Assembly (NCBI GenBank): GCA_016763815.1
Contig: JAESTB010000593.1
Coordinates: 1-16,760 of the forward strand
DNA length: 16,760 nucleotides
Direction: 5' to 3'
Source of the DNA: Arenicella sp.
GTDB lineage: Bacteria; Pseudomonadota; Gammaproteobacteria; Arenicellales; Arenicellaceae
Positions 1-7,253 of this stretch are shown one piece after another. Each line of letters starts with the position of its first letter. The stretch's first letter is position 1. A program made the translations under genes and the position numbers. The notes under the pieces were generated by a model, which was not told the origin of the DNA, did no database searches, and saw only the letters and a list, made by a program, of their open reading frames with translations.

Positions 1-1219
1 AGGCTCTTAATTCCGCTTGGTTTAGCGTGTGCTCGCGAGTCGTTACCAACACGCTTATCTTTTTGCCAGAAGGTCCATCCGTCGAGTGAACCACGGCAAC
101 CGCCATATCAATGCCGGGCCACTCGGCTATTTGTTGTTCCAACTCAGCCAAGACCAATAGTTTGCCAGCACGATTAACGCTCAAGTCTGCACGTCCGTGA
201 ATCATGAAACTATTATTTTGATTCAGTGTGGCAATATCACCAGTATTCCAAGGCTTGACTAAAGTCTGAGGCCCCACTCCTTGATCAATAAATTCCGCGC
301 CATAGGGGTGCTCAACCATCAAACTATTTTTTTGTTCTTCACACGCCAGAACATCAACAATGACCCCCTCTAGCGCAATAAGCTCTTGTGGGCGATTGAC
401 AGCTGATATTGCCACCACACCAAGCTCAGTACTGCCGTAAAGGTTATAGGTAGAACCAAATACGTGCGACGCTTGCTCAGCCATGTTTTCAGTAGTCACA
501 TCTCCGGCCAAAACCACCGCGCGGCAACCAGCTAAAGCCTGACTGCGTCGGCGTAAATAGGTACGCAGTAAATGTGGCGTAGAGTAAACAACGGTCGGTT
601 TAAAGTTCTGCACCGCGTCGTTAATCGACAGCAGGTTGGCATTAACCAGTACTTTAACCCGCGCGCCTTTTAATATCGCCGGTAGTAATGCCGCACCCAA
701 TCCGTACATATGATGCAAAGGCACGGTAATCAGCACGCGATCATCCGCCTCGATACTAAGTCGATTGGCAACAATTAGTGCTGAAGTGGCCATACGCTCG
801 CTTGAGTGCCAGATTTTTTTTGCAGGGCCGAGCGTTCCCGATGATAAAAAGGCCAATCCGTTAGGAGGTTCATATTGCTTGCGTTGAAAGACCATACTAG
901 GCGGCATATTACCGACCTTTACTGACATTCCCGCATCGTCGATCAGCGCACCGCACTCAGGTGGGCATGCCATTCCGGGCGGCATAAACAACGCATTTTT
1001 ACCCGCGCATAGTGCATAAATCATCAATCTTAAGGTAGTTGATGAGGTAATCCCGGCGAATGCAGGGAAACGACTAAAGGAAGTAGGATTCCAACTCTTT
1101 TCAGCACCGTCTAAACATTGCTGGATAGATAGAACGTCAGAATTTATCTCGAGTTTACTGTCACTTTGTTCAAGTTGATCAAGTGCGCAGAAAACGCTAG
1201 ACGAATTCGCCAAGTTCAT
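1..1219 (-). CDS. AMP-dependent ligase (adenylate-forming acyl/aryl-CoA or ACP ligase), 3' end beyond left edge
   Basis: This is an adenylate-forming (ANL) enzyme that would activate a carboxylic acid as acyl-AMP and pass it to a thiol carrier. About 406 residues are in the window; the C-terminal end lies outside. The frame stays open from an ATG at 1219 to the edge. Visible motifs are a P-loop-like SSGTLGPAKK near residue 125 (it deviates from the usual SGTTGxPKG but keeps the lysine), VPLHHMYGLG near 165, the A5-type YGSTELG near 255, and NTGDIATL followed by HGRAD near 335-350. The ATG overlaps the stop of the upstream gene (ATGA), so translation is probably coupled and the two genes form an operon. 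With a chorismate-lyase-like partner, the plausible substrate is 4-hydroxybenzoate or a related aryl acid, as in aryl-polyene or xanthomonadin starter activation. That substrate is inference; the family assignment is firm. Confidence 0.88.
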   Translation of the reverse strand, partial: MNLANSSSVFCALDQLEQSDSKLEINSDVLSIQQCLDGAEKSWNPTSFSRFPAFAGITSSTTLRLMIYALCAGKNALFMPPGMACPPECGALIDDAGMSVKVGNMPPSMVFQRKQYEPPNGLAFLSSGTLGPAKKIWHSSERMATSALIVANRLSIEADDRVLITVPLHHMYGLGAALLPAILKGARVKVLVNANLLSINDAVQNFKPTVVYSTPHLLRTYLRRRSQALAGCRAVVLAGDVTTENMAEQASHVFGSTYNLYGSTELGVVAISAVNRPQELIALEGVIVDVLACEEQKNSLMVEHPYGAEFIDQGVGPQTLVKPWNTGDIATLNQNNSFMIHGRADLSVNRAGKLLVLAELEQQIAEWPGIDMAVAVVHSTDGPSGKKISVLVTTREHTLNQAELRA

Positions 1220-1731
1220 AAAGCACGTGCCAAAGACAGGTTGCAGACTGTTTCTTCAATCGACGCACAAACACGTCCATCAAAAAGCAACTGAAACCGC
1301 CTACATAACGCCCATGTACTGGTAGTATTTAGTTCCTCAGGCGGCACAACAAACTTAAAATCAACGTCTCGCTTTTGCAAACAACCAGTATCGAGCGGAT
1401 CGAGTATTTTGCCGATGCCCCGATCACAGCCAAGCAGATCTTCTCGATATCTAGGGGCGATACGGTCTATGTATACCCGACTATCAGCAACCACGATTGT
1501 GCGCTCGCGCTGAGCAATAAATAATCGCGAATAGCGCTGTAAAACCCGCCCAGAGGAATCAGTCACAAGGCGTTGCCTCAAGACCTCGACATCGACTCGA
1601 GCGTTTGATAACTTTTCGAAAAAATAGGTTGTTGACCCCTCCAGAGAAAGATAATTGTGCATACAAGGCGATGCTTGTTTGCCCATATCAAAATCAAAAT
1701 TTGTGTTGCTTAGGGCCCGTACGTCATCCAT
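1216..1731 (-). CDS. chorismate lyase-like protein (UbiC/4-hydroxybenzoate synthetase family)
   Basis: This 171-residue protein has the size and layout of the chorismate pyruvate-lyase family, which converts chorismate to 4-hydroxybenzoate and pyruvate in the cytoplasm. Family-like features are the early segment TTYFFEKLSNARVDVEVLRQ (about residues 34-53), a strand stretch ending in VVADSRVYID, the GIGKILD segment near 105-111 (in the place of the family's LGxxLF-type motif), and the C-terminal RRFQLLFDGR...SIEET (about 144-161). That last segment corresponds to the RR...dG...E signature that holds the substrate carboxylates and the catalytic-site glutamate. There is no signal peptide. The start at 1731 has no convincing Shine-Dalgarno sequence. 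The stop overlaps the start of the AMP ligase, so 4-hydroxybenzoate may be made and activated by the same operon. Whether it serves ubiquinone or an aryl-polyene pigment cannot be told from this window. The family assignment rests on pattern recognition. Confidence 0.7.
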   Translation of the reverse strand: MDDVRALSNTNFDFDMGKQASPCMHNYLSLEGSTTYFFEKLSNARVDVEVLRQRLVTDSSGRVLQRYSRLFIAQRERTIVVADSRVYIDRIAPRYREDLLGCDRGIGKILDPLDTGCLQKRDVDFKFVVPPEELNTTSTWALCRRFQLLFDGRVCASIEETVCNLSLARAL

Positions 1732-1795
1732 AAAGTATTTAACAACTATAATGCTCTATCTAAGCACTTATCCAAGTAAATTTCTGAGTAAAATC

Positions 1796-1825
1796 ATGAT
1801 AATAGTCATTCTTGACATCTGTCAA
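1796..1825 (-). promoter_or_regulatory. predicted sigma70-type promoter for the chorismate-lyase/ligase operon
   Basis: Read on the minus strand, a perfect TTGACA (plus-strand 1820-1825) is followed after 18 bp by TATCAT (1796-1801). TATTAT at 15 bp (1799-1804) is an alternative -10. Transcription would start about 55-60 nt upstream of the ATG at 1731. The -35 hexamer is itself part of a perfect dyad, so the promoter is probably repressible. Confidence 0.45.
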
Positions 1826-1828
1826 GAA
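1809..1828. promoter_or_regulatory. 20-bp perfect dyad TTCTTGACA-TC-TGTCAAGAA, candidate operator
   Basis: Two 9-base arms are exact reverse complements around a 2-base centre. The right arm contains the predicted -35 box of the minus-strand promoter, the classic position for a repressor operator. It sits about 80 bp upstream of the chorismate-lyase-like gene. I cannot name the regulator; no regulator gene is visible nearby. Confidence 0.5.
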
Positions 1829-1882
1829 AAGTTTAATTAATTCTGTTTAATAGCGAAGGTGACGCCATTAACGGCTCGGTAG

Positions 1883-2041
1883 GCAATTTATATCGTCGAC
1901 AAAAACCGGTATTTTCAAGAAATACGGCTACGTTCGGACGGCGTAAAGGCGCTGAGAGATTTTGTGCGATACGCGTGTGTTTGGGGCGCCAGCAATGCAT
2001 TGCAAAAAGCTTCTAAAGAAGGTCGTAGCACGGTTTTATAA
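1883..2041 (+). pseudogene. short coding remnant, unrecognised family
   Basis: An open frame of 52 codons begins directly after a TAG and has no start codon near its beginning. Its composition (for example FQEIRLRSDG and ALRDFVRYACVWG) looks like a normal folded protein. It ends at a TAA and the other frames carry stops nearby. It is best read as a fragment of a lost gene; I do not recognise the parent. Confidence 0.25.
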
Positions 2042-2622
2042 AAAGGTTCAGTGCTCAATGGCAATCCACGATCACAACGTTTTATAAACTGTGAGCCTCT
2101 ACCCGAAGCACGGTGAAAACTTCTGCGCAAAGATAGTAGACGCTGGTGTAAAAAACTATTTGGTATTTCTTGATTTATACACATCGCCTATGAAACCATC
2201 GCACGACAAGCAAACAAGAAAGATAAATGCTTAGGTCGTCTTTGCCAAGGCTGCCTCAACAGCCAAGCCTTGTTGGATGACAGGTCCATACTCTACGCAT
2301 TGCCTACGCCGAACTGAACTTGATACTAGACTTTAGCACGTCAACTTGACCACCTATATCACGACAACGTGAGGCGCAAGCTCGCGCGCTCTAGCACTTA
2401 AGCCATCGGTTCGAGGTAAAACCTCACGCGAGACCCGCGTTTATGTCAAATACATGATAGCCAAGTCACCACATCCAACAGAGACCCTACAATTACCCAT
2501 CCCTATTATCGTATCGTTTATTCTTAAAATGGCTGTCGAAAATGGCTCGTTACATTATTTCGTGAATGGCTTTTGCATACTCCATTTTAACAAATCACCC
2601 AGCGATCTGGTTAAACCCCTAG

Positions 2623-2790
2623 GCCCTGCCAGAGCGTAATTGCAATACTACATTCGGACTATGGTCTGAACTACCGCAGCCTGTTACTCTCATTCAGCAA
2701 TATGGATTGTCACCTTTTATTGCAATACAGCGTGACCAAAGCGGCAAGATAGCCGTAAATGTCACCGAGTTAGCAAAACAAGCAGAGTAA
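2623..2790 (+). pseudogene. C-terminal coding remnant, unrecognised family
   Basis: This frame is open from just after a TAG at 2620-2622 to a TAA at 2788-2790, with no usable ATG. The product would include WSELPQPVTLIQQYGLSPF and IAIQRDQSGKIAVNVTELAK, which reads like the tail of a real protein. The ORF that ends at 2639 just upstream is in another frame, so a frameshifted parent gene is possible. I cannot name the family. Confidence 0.3.
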
Positions 2791-2838
2791 TCGTTGATAT
2801 TTATCGCTTCTGCTTTGGGTTAAATAATTAAAATTACG

Positions 2839-2854
2839 GCGTTCAATTGAACGC
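2839..2854. promoter_or_regulatory. 16-bp perfect palindrome upstream of the polysaccharide operon
   Basis: GCGTTCAATTGAACGC is fully self-complementary and ends 16 bp before the ATG of the TolC-like gene, within its leader. The position suggests an operator or a leader hairpin controlling the operon. As a 6-bp stem with an AATT loop it could also end transcription from the decayed frame upstream, but the following TGTTTGGGTT is a poor U tract. Confidence 0.45.
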
Positions 2855-2870
2855 TGTTTGGGTTGGGTAA

Positions 2871-4229
2871 ATGAAAAATAAATCATATATAGAGCAACCA
2901 AAAGTTGCTCTCCTCTTTTCGTGTGCGGCTTTTTTCCTCGCGTCACTTCCTTCAAGCAATGTCTTTGCGGGTAGCTTATTAGATTCTTACAATAGTCTTG
3001 CGTCTAAGGAGTATCAAAGTGAAGGTCCTTCTGCATTAAACAGTAAATCTCTTGAAGCCAAGGTAAGAGTGCAACGAAGCAAAATGGGCCCTAGCCTAAC
3101 CTTGTCAGCGGCCGAAGTACGCCGCAAACAAGACATCTCAGCCACCGGTAACTCACTAATAAGAAGTGGGCAAGCTACGTTTGATAATTCACGGCGTATG
3201 GCTACGCTAAAGCAACCGCTGTTCGACCCTCAAATACGAGGCGAGCTTGCGCTGGCAAAGCTCGAATACAAAGGTTCACTTCAAGTGACTGAACAAGATG
3301 AACAAAAGCAGATAGCCGACTACTTTGTCAGCTACGTTGAGGCCTCACTGTTACAAAATATAGTTGCGTCGTATCAAAGAGCGCTTGATCGCCTTAAAAA
3401 AGAACAAGCCGCGGCTCAAGAAAAACGAAACCTCAAATTAGTGACTGTGCATGAGCTAGATACCATAAAATTGCACACACTTAGATTGGCGAAACTATCA
3501 AGATTGAGTCTGTCTCAATATCAGCAAACGCTCAATTACCTTGAAAGCTTTAACCTATCTACCCAACCTATTGACATGATGTTTATGCGCCAAGATTTAG
3601 ATTCAAGCGAAAACTTCAAGTTAAACATGACCGAAAATGCGATTATTTCAGACGTTGAAGCAAATAAAATCTCTAACCAAATCGCGCAACTAGATCAAAC
3701 CATCAAAAACGTAAAGTCAAACCGGTGGCCTACCGTTAATGCCATTGGCTTATACGAATATGATGATGCAGCGGAGACAATTTTTGGCGGACAAAATACG
3801 GTCAGTAACTATGAAGTGGGAATCACCTTTGTGTGGGAGCTATTCAGTGGTGGTGGTACAAAATACAAGGTACGAGAAGCCAATTACGCAAAAAAATCTC
3901 GACAAGCCTTGCTAGAGAAAAGAAACCAAGATAACCGTGTTCACCTTGCCAGAATGCAAAATTCATACTCTCAGTCTTTTCAACATATGAAAGATGAGCG
4001 CAGCATCATGTCTCACAGTAAATCGATAAAAGAAGCCATCGAAAAAGGCTACCAAGCAGGCACTGAATCTCTGCTTTCTAAAATCGACTCCATCAGACTG
4101 CATGAAGAGAGTATTCGTGAATATGAAATGGCGCGTCACAATGCATTAATTGGCTACATTAAGCTTAAATCATTTACTGACGGTATTTTTGAACAAGATG
4201 CGCGCCACATTGACGCTCTGTTTAACTAG
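2871..4229 (+). CDS. TolC-like outer-membrane efflux/export channel (OEP family)
   Basis: This 452-residue protein has the length of TolC-family proteins, which form the outer-membrane beta-barrel and periplasmic alpha-tunnel of tripartite exporters. The N-terminus is a signal peptide with a hydrophobic stretch (about residues 12-30) and an AxA-like cleavage site after SSNVFA (about residue 33). The rest shows the two-fold OEP pattern: long amphipathic helices in the first half (around RALDRLKKEQAAAQEKRN, about 181-198), then again after a strand segment containing YEVGITFVWELFSGG (about 315-329). That segment matches the inserted barrel strand with the usual F-x-x-P/S-G-G turn. The start follows a weak GGGTTGGG leader and a 16-bp palindrome. 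It is followed by an HlyD-like protein, a cellulose-synthase-like enzyme and a GH26 hydrolase, so I infer that it exports polysaccharide rather than protein. It is separated from those genes by 157 bp with a strong hairpin. Confidence 0.88.
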   Translation: MKNKSYIEQPKVALLFSCAAFFLASLPSSNVFAGSLLDSYNSLASKEYQSEGPSALNSKSLEAKVRVQRSKMGPSLTLSAAEVRRKQDISATGNSLIRSGQATFDNSRRMATLKQPLFDPQIRGELALAKLEYKGSLQVTEQDEQKQIADYFVSYVEASLLQNIVASYQRALDRLKKEQAAAQEKRNLKLVTVHELDTIKLHTLRLAKLSRLSLSQYQQTLNYLESFNLSTQPIDMMFMRQDLDSSENFKLNMTENAIISDVEANKISNQIAQLDQTIKNVKSNRWPTVNAIGLYEYDDAAETIFGGQNTVSNYEVGITFVWELFSGGGTKYKVREANYAKKSRQALLEKRNQDNRVHLARMQNSYSQSFQHMKDERSIMSHSKSIKEAIEKGYQAGTESLLSKIDSIRLHEESIREYEMARHNALIGYIKLKSFTDGIFEQDARHIDALFN

Positions 4230-4252
4230 GTTCTAAACGCATTCAGTAGTCC

Positions 4253-4298
4253 TATGGCATTGAGTCAATCCAAACTCTCGGGTTGACTCAATGCCATA
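4253..4298. promoter_or_regulatory. strong intergenic stem-loop between TolC-like and HlyD-like genes
   Basis: TATGGCATTGAGTCAA (4253-4268) and its exact complement (4283-4298) form a perfect 16-bp stem. One T-G wobble and two further C-G pairs extend it inward to 19 pairs with an 8-base loop. No T run follows on the plus strand, so it is not a standard intrinsic terminator. It may stabilise the upstream mRNA, attenuate read-through into the HlyD-like gene, or be a dispersed palindromic repeat. Confidence 0.6.
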
Positions 4299-4386
4299 AG
4301 TAAATCCCAATGCCTTGATTTACATAATGTAGGCATGACTTCGTACCCAGGGCCTTGCTCGCAAAAGCCTTACATGGTGATTTCAG

Positions 4387-5580
4387 ATGAAATTAGTTTT
4401 TCGATACTGCCGGCTAATACTTGCCATATTGTTGATCGTCGTATCAATTTGGGCACTGTATCTGCCGCCCCTATTTCCTTCAAGCACTCGCGCCTTAGTA
4501 AACGCCAAAACTTATCAAGTTAATGCGCCTGTTGCGGGTACAGTAGAATCAATTTCGTTGCATAAGTGGAACCAAGCCAACAATAATCGAACCTTATTAA
4601 CGATTCGGCGCGATCAAGAGAAAGCAACGCAGGAATTAACGCAAAGAAGGTTAGAACTAGCGCAACAAAAAACTCAATATCAAGCGCTTACAAATACCTT
4701 GGATAAACAGCGAGGAGGACTGCTTAAATCGCTCAACACGCGGCATGATCTTGTTGCAGAGAACTACCGAGAATCGATTAAGGAGCTGAATCTAATTCAA
4801 GCCGAAATAGCCATCAAGTCCGACGATGAAAGTAAGCTTCGAGAACTATTTGATGAAGGCATCATCACGCAGTCAGAGTGGCAACAAACTAAGTTAGAGA
4901 AAATCAACGCGGAACGCGAGCTTTCAGCCGCTCGCCTACGAGTACTGGGTTTAAAGTCAGAGCTAGGCACAATAAATGCCTCTCTTAGCAAAGGAGCAGA
5001 AGGCATCAGCCTAGAAGACAACGCCCTGCTCTTGCAAGAAATCAGATCCATGCAACTGCAAAAAGTGTCGCTGAAATCCGAAATAGAAACTCTCGAACAA
5101 AGCATCGAAAACGCCATTCAATACTTGTCTGAAGGTAAGTCGTACGAGGTCAATACATCTAAGCCTGGCGTAGTGTGGAAAGAGCTAGTGGTAACAGGGC
5201 AAACCGTAGCGCAAGGCGACCCCTTATTGGAAGTGGCAACGCAAGAATCGTTATTTGTTGAAGCCTATCTATCTCGACACTTTTTAGACAGTATTCAGAT
5301 TGGCGACTCCGCGCTGATTTACATCAATGACGACAAGAAATTTTACTCGGGCAAAGTACTCGAAATTCAGTCACAGGAACAACAAGAGGTTAAAGGCTAC
5401 GCAATTGGATCAATATCACCAGGCCCGTTAACACTGAAGGTGGTTCTGGAACTACCTAAGAACGAAATTCAATTAGACGCGTTAGGACACTTAGCGAAAG
5501 TTGTGATCACCAATGCCAACCCCTCACTTTCTGAGCGCATAATGATTTGGTTAAGTGTTCACCTGCGAGGAAACACCTGA
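4387..5580 (+). CDS. HlyD-family membrane fusion (periplasmic adaptor) protein, BgsB-like by context
   Basis: This 397-residue protein has the layout of an adaptor linking an inner-membrane transporter to TolC. There is a single N-terminal membrane segment (about residues 8-30). Next comes a half lipoyl motif (about 37-72, including VNAPVAGTVESISLHKWNQ), a long coiled-coil hairpin rich in Glu, Lys, Gln and Leu (about 75-245), the second lipoyl half (TSKPGVVWKELVVTGQTVAQGDPLLEV, about 253-280), and a beta-barrel domain with VEAYLSRHFLDSIQIGDSA. The start at 4387 has GGTGA upstream at a good distance. Its stop overlaps the next start (TGATG), coupling it to the glycosyltransferase. No ABC transporter is present, so the expected inner-membrane partner is the glycosyltransferase itself, as proposed for S. 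meliloti BgsB with BgsA. That role is inferred; the family is clear. Confidence 0.88.
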   Translation: MKLVFRYCRLILAILLIVVSIWALYLPPLFPSSTRALVNAKTYQVNAPVAGTVESISLHKWNQANNNRTLLTIRRDQEKATQELTQRRLELAQQKTQYQALTNTLDKQRGGLLKSLNTRHDLVAENYRESIKELNLIQAEIAIKSDDESKLRELFDEGIITQSEWQQTKLEKINAERELSAARLRVLGLKSELGTINASLSKGAEGISLEDNALLLQEIRSMQLQKVSLKSEIETLEQSIENAIQYLSEGKSYEVNTSKPGVVWKELVVTGQTVAQGDPLLEVATQESLFVEAYLSRHFLDSIQIGDSALIYINDDKKFYSGKVLEIQSQEQQEVKGYAIGSISPGPLTLKVVLELPKNEIQLDALGHLAKVVITNANPSLSERIMIWLSVHLRGNT

Positions 5581-7253
5581 TGACCGACCTGTATCCTGGC
5601 GTTATTGCAAACCTACTGTTACTGCTTGGCCTGGTTTTACTAGCGTCATCCAATCTATACCATTCTAAACGGGCCAAGTTTTTCATCGCCTGTGTGTTTG
5701 CGTTTGTCAACGCCAAGTACTTACTGTGGCGGTTAGATCAAACACTACCCGAATTTAGCCTCGTAGCCGACTCTTTGTGGATGTGGGGCTTTTTCATTAC
5801 CGAGGCTTTTGCCGCCATCGCCCTGAACTGGCACTTCTTTATTATGGTCGCCCCGACCAATCGAAGCCTAGAAGCCGACCAATGGGAGGCAATACTAAAA
5901 AGCAGCACTAACCTTGACGCCGTCGACCTGTTCATCCCAACAGCGAACGAACCGCTTGAAGTAGTTGAGCACACTATCAAGGCTGCGAGAGATTTAGACT
6001 ACCCCAATTTATCGGTTTGGGTGCTCGACGACGGTGACCGCCCGTGGCTAAAAGAATACTGTGCCACCGAAGGCGTAAACTACCTAACACGCGAGGACCG
6101 CACACACTACAAAGCGGGCAACTTAAACAATGCACTCAAGCACACCAGCGCGCCAATTATTTGCGTGGTCGATGCTGATTTTGTTTTAGAAAGAAATTTT
6201 CTCTGGCGAACCATTGGTTTTTTAAAAGACAAAACCATCGGGCTAGTTCAAACACCTCAAGTATTTAAGAACCCAGACGCCATTCAGCATAATTTGGGTG
6301 GCAACCTCGCTTGGCCAGAATCACAACGTACATTTTCAGACGTCATTCAGGCTGGACGAGACCGATGGGATAACGCATTTTGTTATGGCACCAGCTTTGT
6401 GGTGAAGCGCGAATGTTTAGAGGTTATCGGTGGCTTTCCGTCGGAGTCGATCTCTGAGGATATACTCACCACTTACGCCTTACAAGGAGTAGGCTTTAAA
6501 ACACGCTTTTTGAACGAACAACTCAGCACCGGCCTTGCAACTCAGGACATTGCCGAATACATCATGCAACGATGCAGATGGTGCATTGGTACACTTCAAT
6601 GCTTATTCGTAGACCGAGGTTTGCTACGTAGCCGCTCACTGTCATTCATAGATCGCCTGTTTTTTCTTGACCCCATTATCTATCATCTAGGCACTATCTG
6701 GACCCTAATGCTAATCGTTGCGCCAGCTATCTATTGGTGGTTTGGGGTCGCTCCTTTGCACTCGGACTTTGGTCATTTACTCGTCGTCTTAGCGCCCAGA
6801 ATGTTACTGGTTACTTTCGGCTTTTATTGGCTCAGTGAAAAGAAAACCATACCCGTGGTATCTGAGGTAGGTCGGGTGGTTGGAGTGTTTCAATTTGCGC
6901 GAGCAATTTTTGGCACTCTCATTAACCCGTTTAACCAGAAATTCAGAATTACCATTAAAAAGTCCGGCGCAGTCGGTGGCACCATCTACTTCAGCATAAT
7001 GCTGCCATTAATCGGCTTAGCTGCAATCACGGTCATGGGTGTGGCATTTCGATACATGGGATTGCTGGACAATGACCTTTTATGGCGAACTGATTTCGGT
7101 TTGATGGTATCACTAACCGTCTACGTGCTCTGGCTGCTGTATTTATCTTGCCTAACGTGTGTGCAACGTAAAATAACAGGCAACGAAGAAACCACCCCGA
7201 TTGGCAGCATCAGAAAGTCGGCACTTTCCATAATTAAGAGGATAGCACTGTGA
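5580..7253 (+). CDS. cellulose-synthase-like family 2 glycosyltransferase (BcsA/BgsA type, no PilZ domain)
   Basis: This processive membrane glycosyltransferase would polymerise a nucleotide-sugar (probably UDP-glucose) on the cytoplasmic face and extrude the chain. I place the start at 5580 (557 residues), where ATG overlaps the previous stop and GCGAGG lies upstream; an in-frame ATG at 5547 has no such support. The N-terminal half has about three membrane segments. The catalytic domain carries VLDDGD (about 149-153), KAGNLN (about 178-183), DADF (198-201), QTPQ (224-227), SED (292-294) and QRCRW (330-334), the full D, D, D, QxxRW set. Four or so further membrane segments follow, with FRITIK (about 455-460) matching the FxVTxK gating-loop motif of BcsA. 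Only a short basic tail of about 25 residues follows the last helix, so the usual c-di-GMP-binding PilZ domain is absent, as in BgsA. The product (beta-glucan, mixed-linkage glucan or mannan) cannot be read from sequence alone. Confidence 0.9.
   Translation: MTDLYPGVIANLLLLLGLVLLASSNLYHSKRAKFFIACVFAFVNAKYLLWRLDQTLPEFSLVADSLWMWGFFITEAFAAIALNWHFFIMVAPTNRSLEADQWEAILKSSTNLDAVDLFIPTANEPLEVVEHTIKAARDLDYPNLSVWVLDDGDRPWLKEYCATEGVNYLTREDRTHYKAGNLNNALKHTSAPIICVVDADFVLERNFLWRTIGFLKDKTIGLVQTPQVFKNPDAIQHNLGGNLAWPESQRTFSDVIQAGRDRWDNAFCYGTSFVVKRECLEVIGGFPSESISEDILTTYALQGVGFKTRFLNEQLSTGLATQDIAEYIMQRCRWCIGTLQCLFVDRGLLRSRSLSFIDRLFFLDPIIYHLGTIWTLMLIVAPAIYWWFGVAPLHSDFGHLLVVLAPRMLLVTFGFYWLSEKKTIPVVSEVGRVVGVFQFARAIFGTLINPFNQKFRITIKKSGAVGGTIYFSIMLPLIGLAAITVMGVAFRYMGLLDNDLLWRTDFGLMVSLTVYVLWLLYLSCLTCVQRKITGNEETTPIGSIRKSALSIIKRIAL

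Larger units (their letters stand above)
1732..2870. other. 1.1-kb intergenic region with degenerate coding fragments
   Basis: No intact gene is credible here. On the plus strand there are short, protein-like but stop-interrupted stretches: 1883-2041 (52 residues, containing DKNRYFQEIRLRSDG and ending in a stop), a frame reading into 2454-2639, and 2623-2790. The small ORF on the minus strand at 1915-2184 is basic and low in normal composition and looks like a shadow. The stretch reads as a gene graveyard between two operons and also holds the regulatory dyads at both ends. I found no inverted-repeat ends or target duplications that would mark an insertion sequence. Confidence 0.5.

Noticed and set aside
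1915..2184. 89-residue minus-strand ORF.
   Set aside because: No ribosome site, arginine/serine-rich composition typical of a shadow frame, and a more protein-like fragment lies on the opposite strand.
2400..2440. GGTTCGAGGT, similar to a tRNA T-arm.
   Set aside because: No acceptor stem, anticodon arm or CCA end could be fitted around it.
2454..2639. 61-residue plus-strand ORF as a gene.
   Set aside because: No ribosome site; the frame is open upstream of its ATG without a start, so it is more likely part of decayed sequence.
5547..5579. Upstream ATG that would add 11 residues to the glycosyltransferase.
   Set aside because: The ATG at 5580 has a well-spaced GCGAGG and the TGATG overlap; the added residues MVKCSPARKHL are unlike a membrane protein start.
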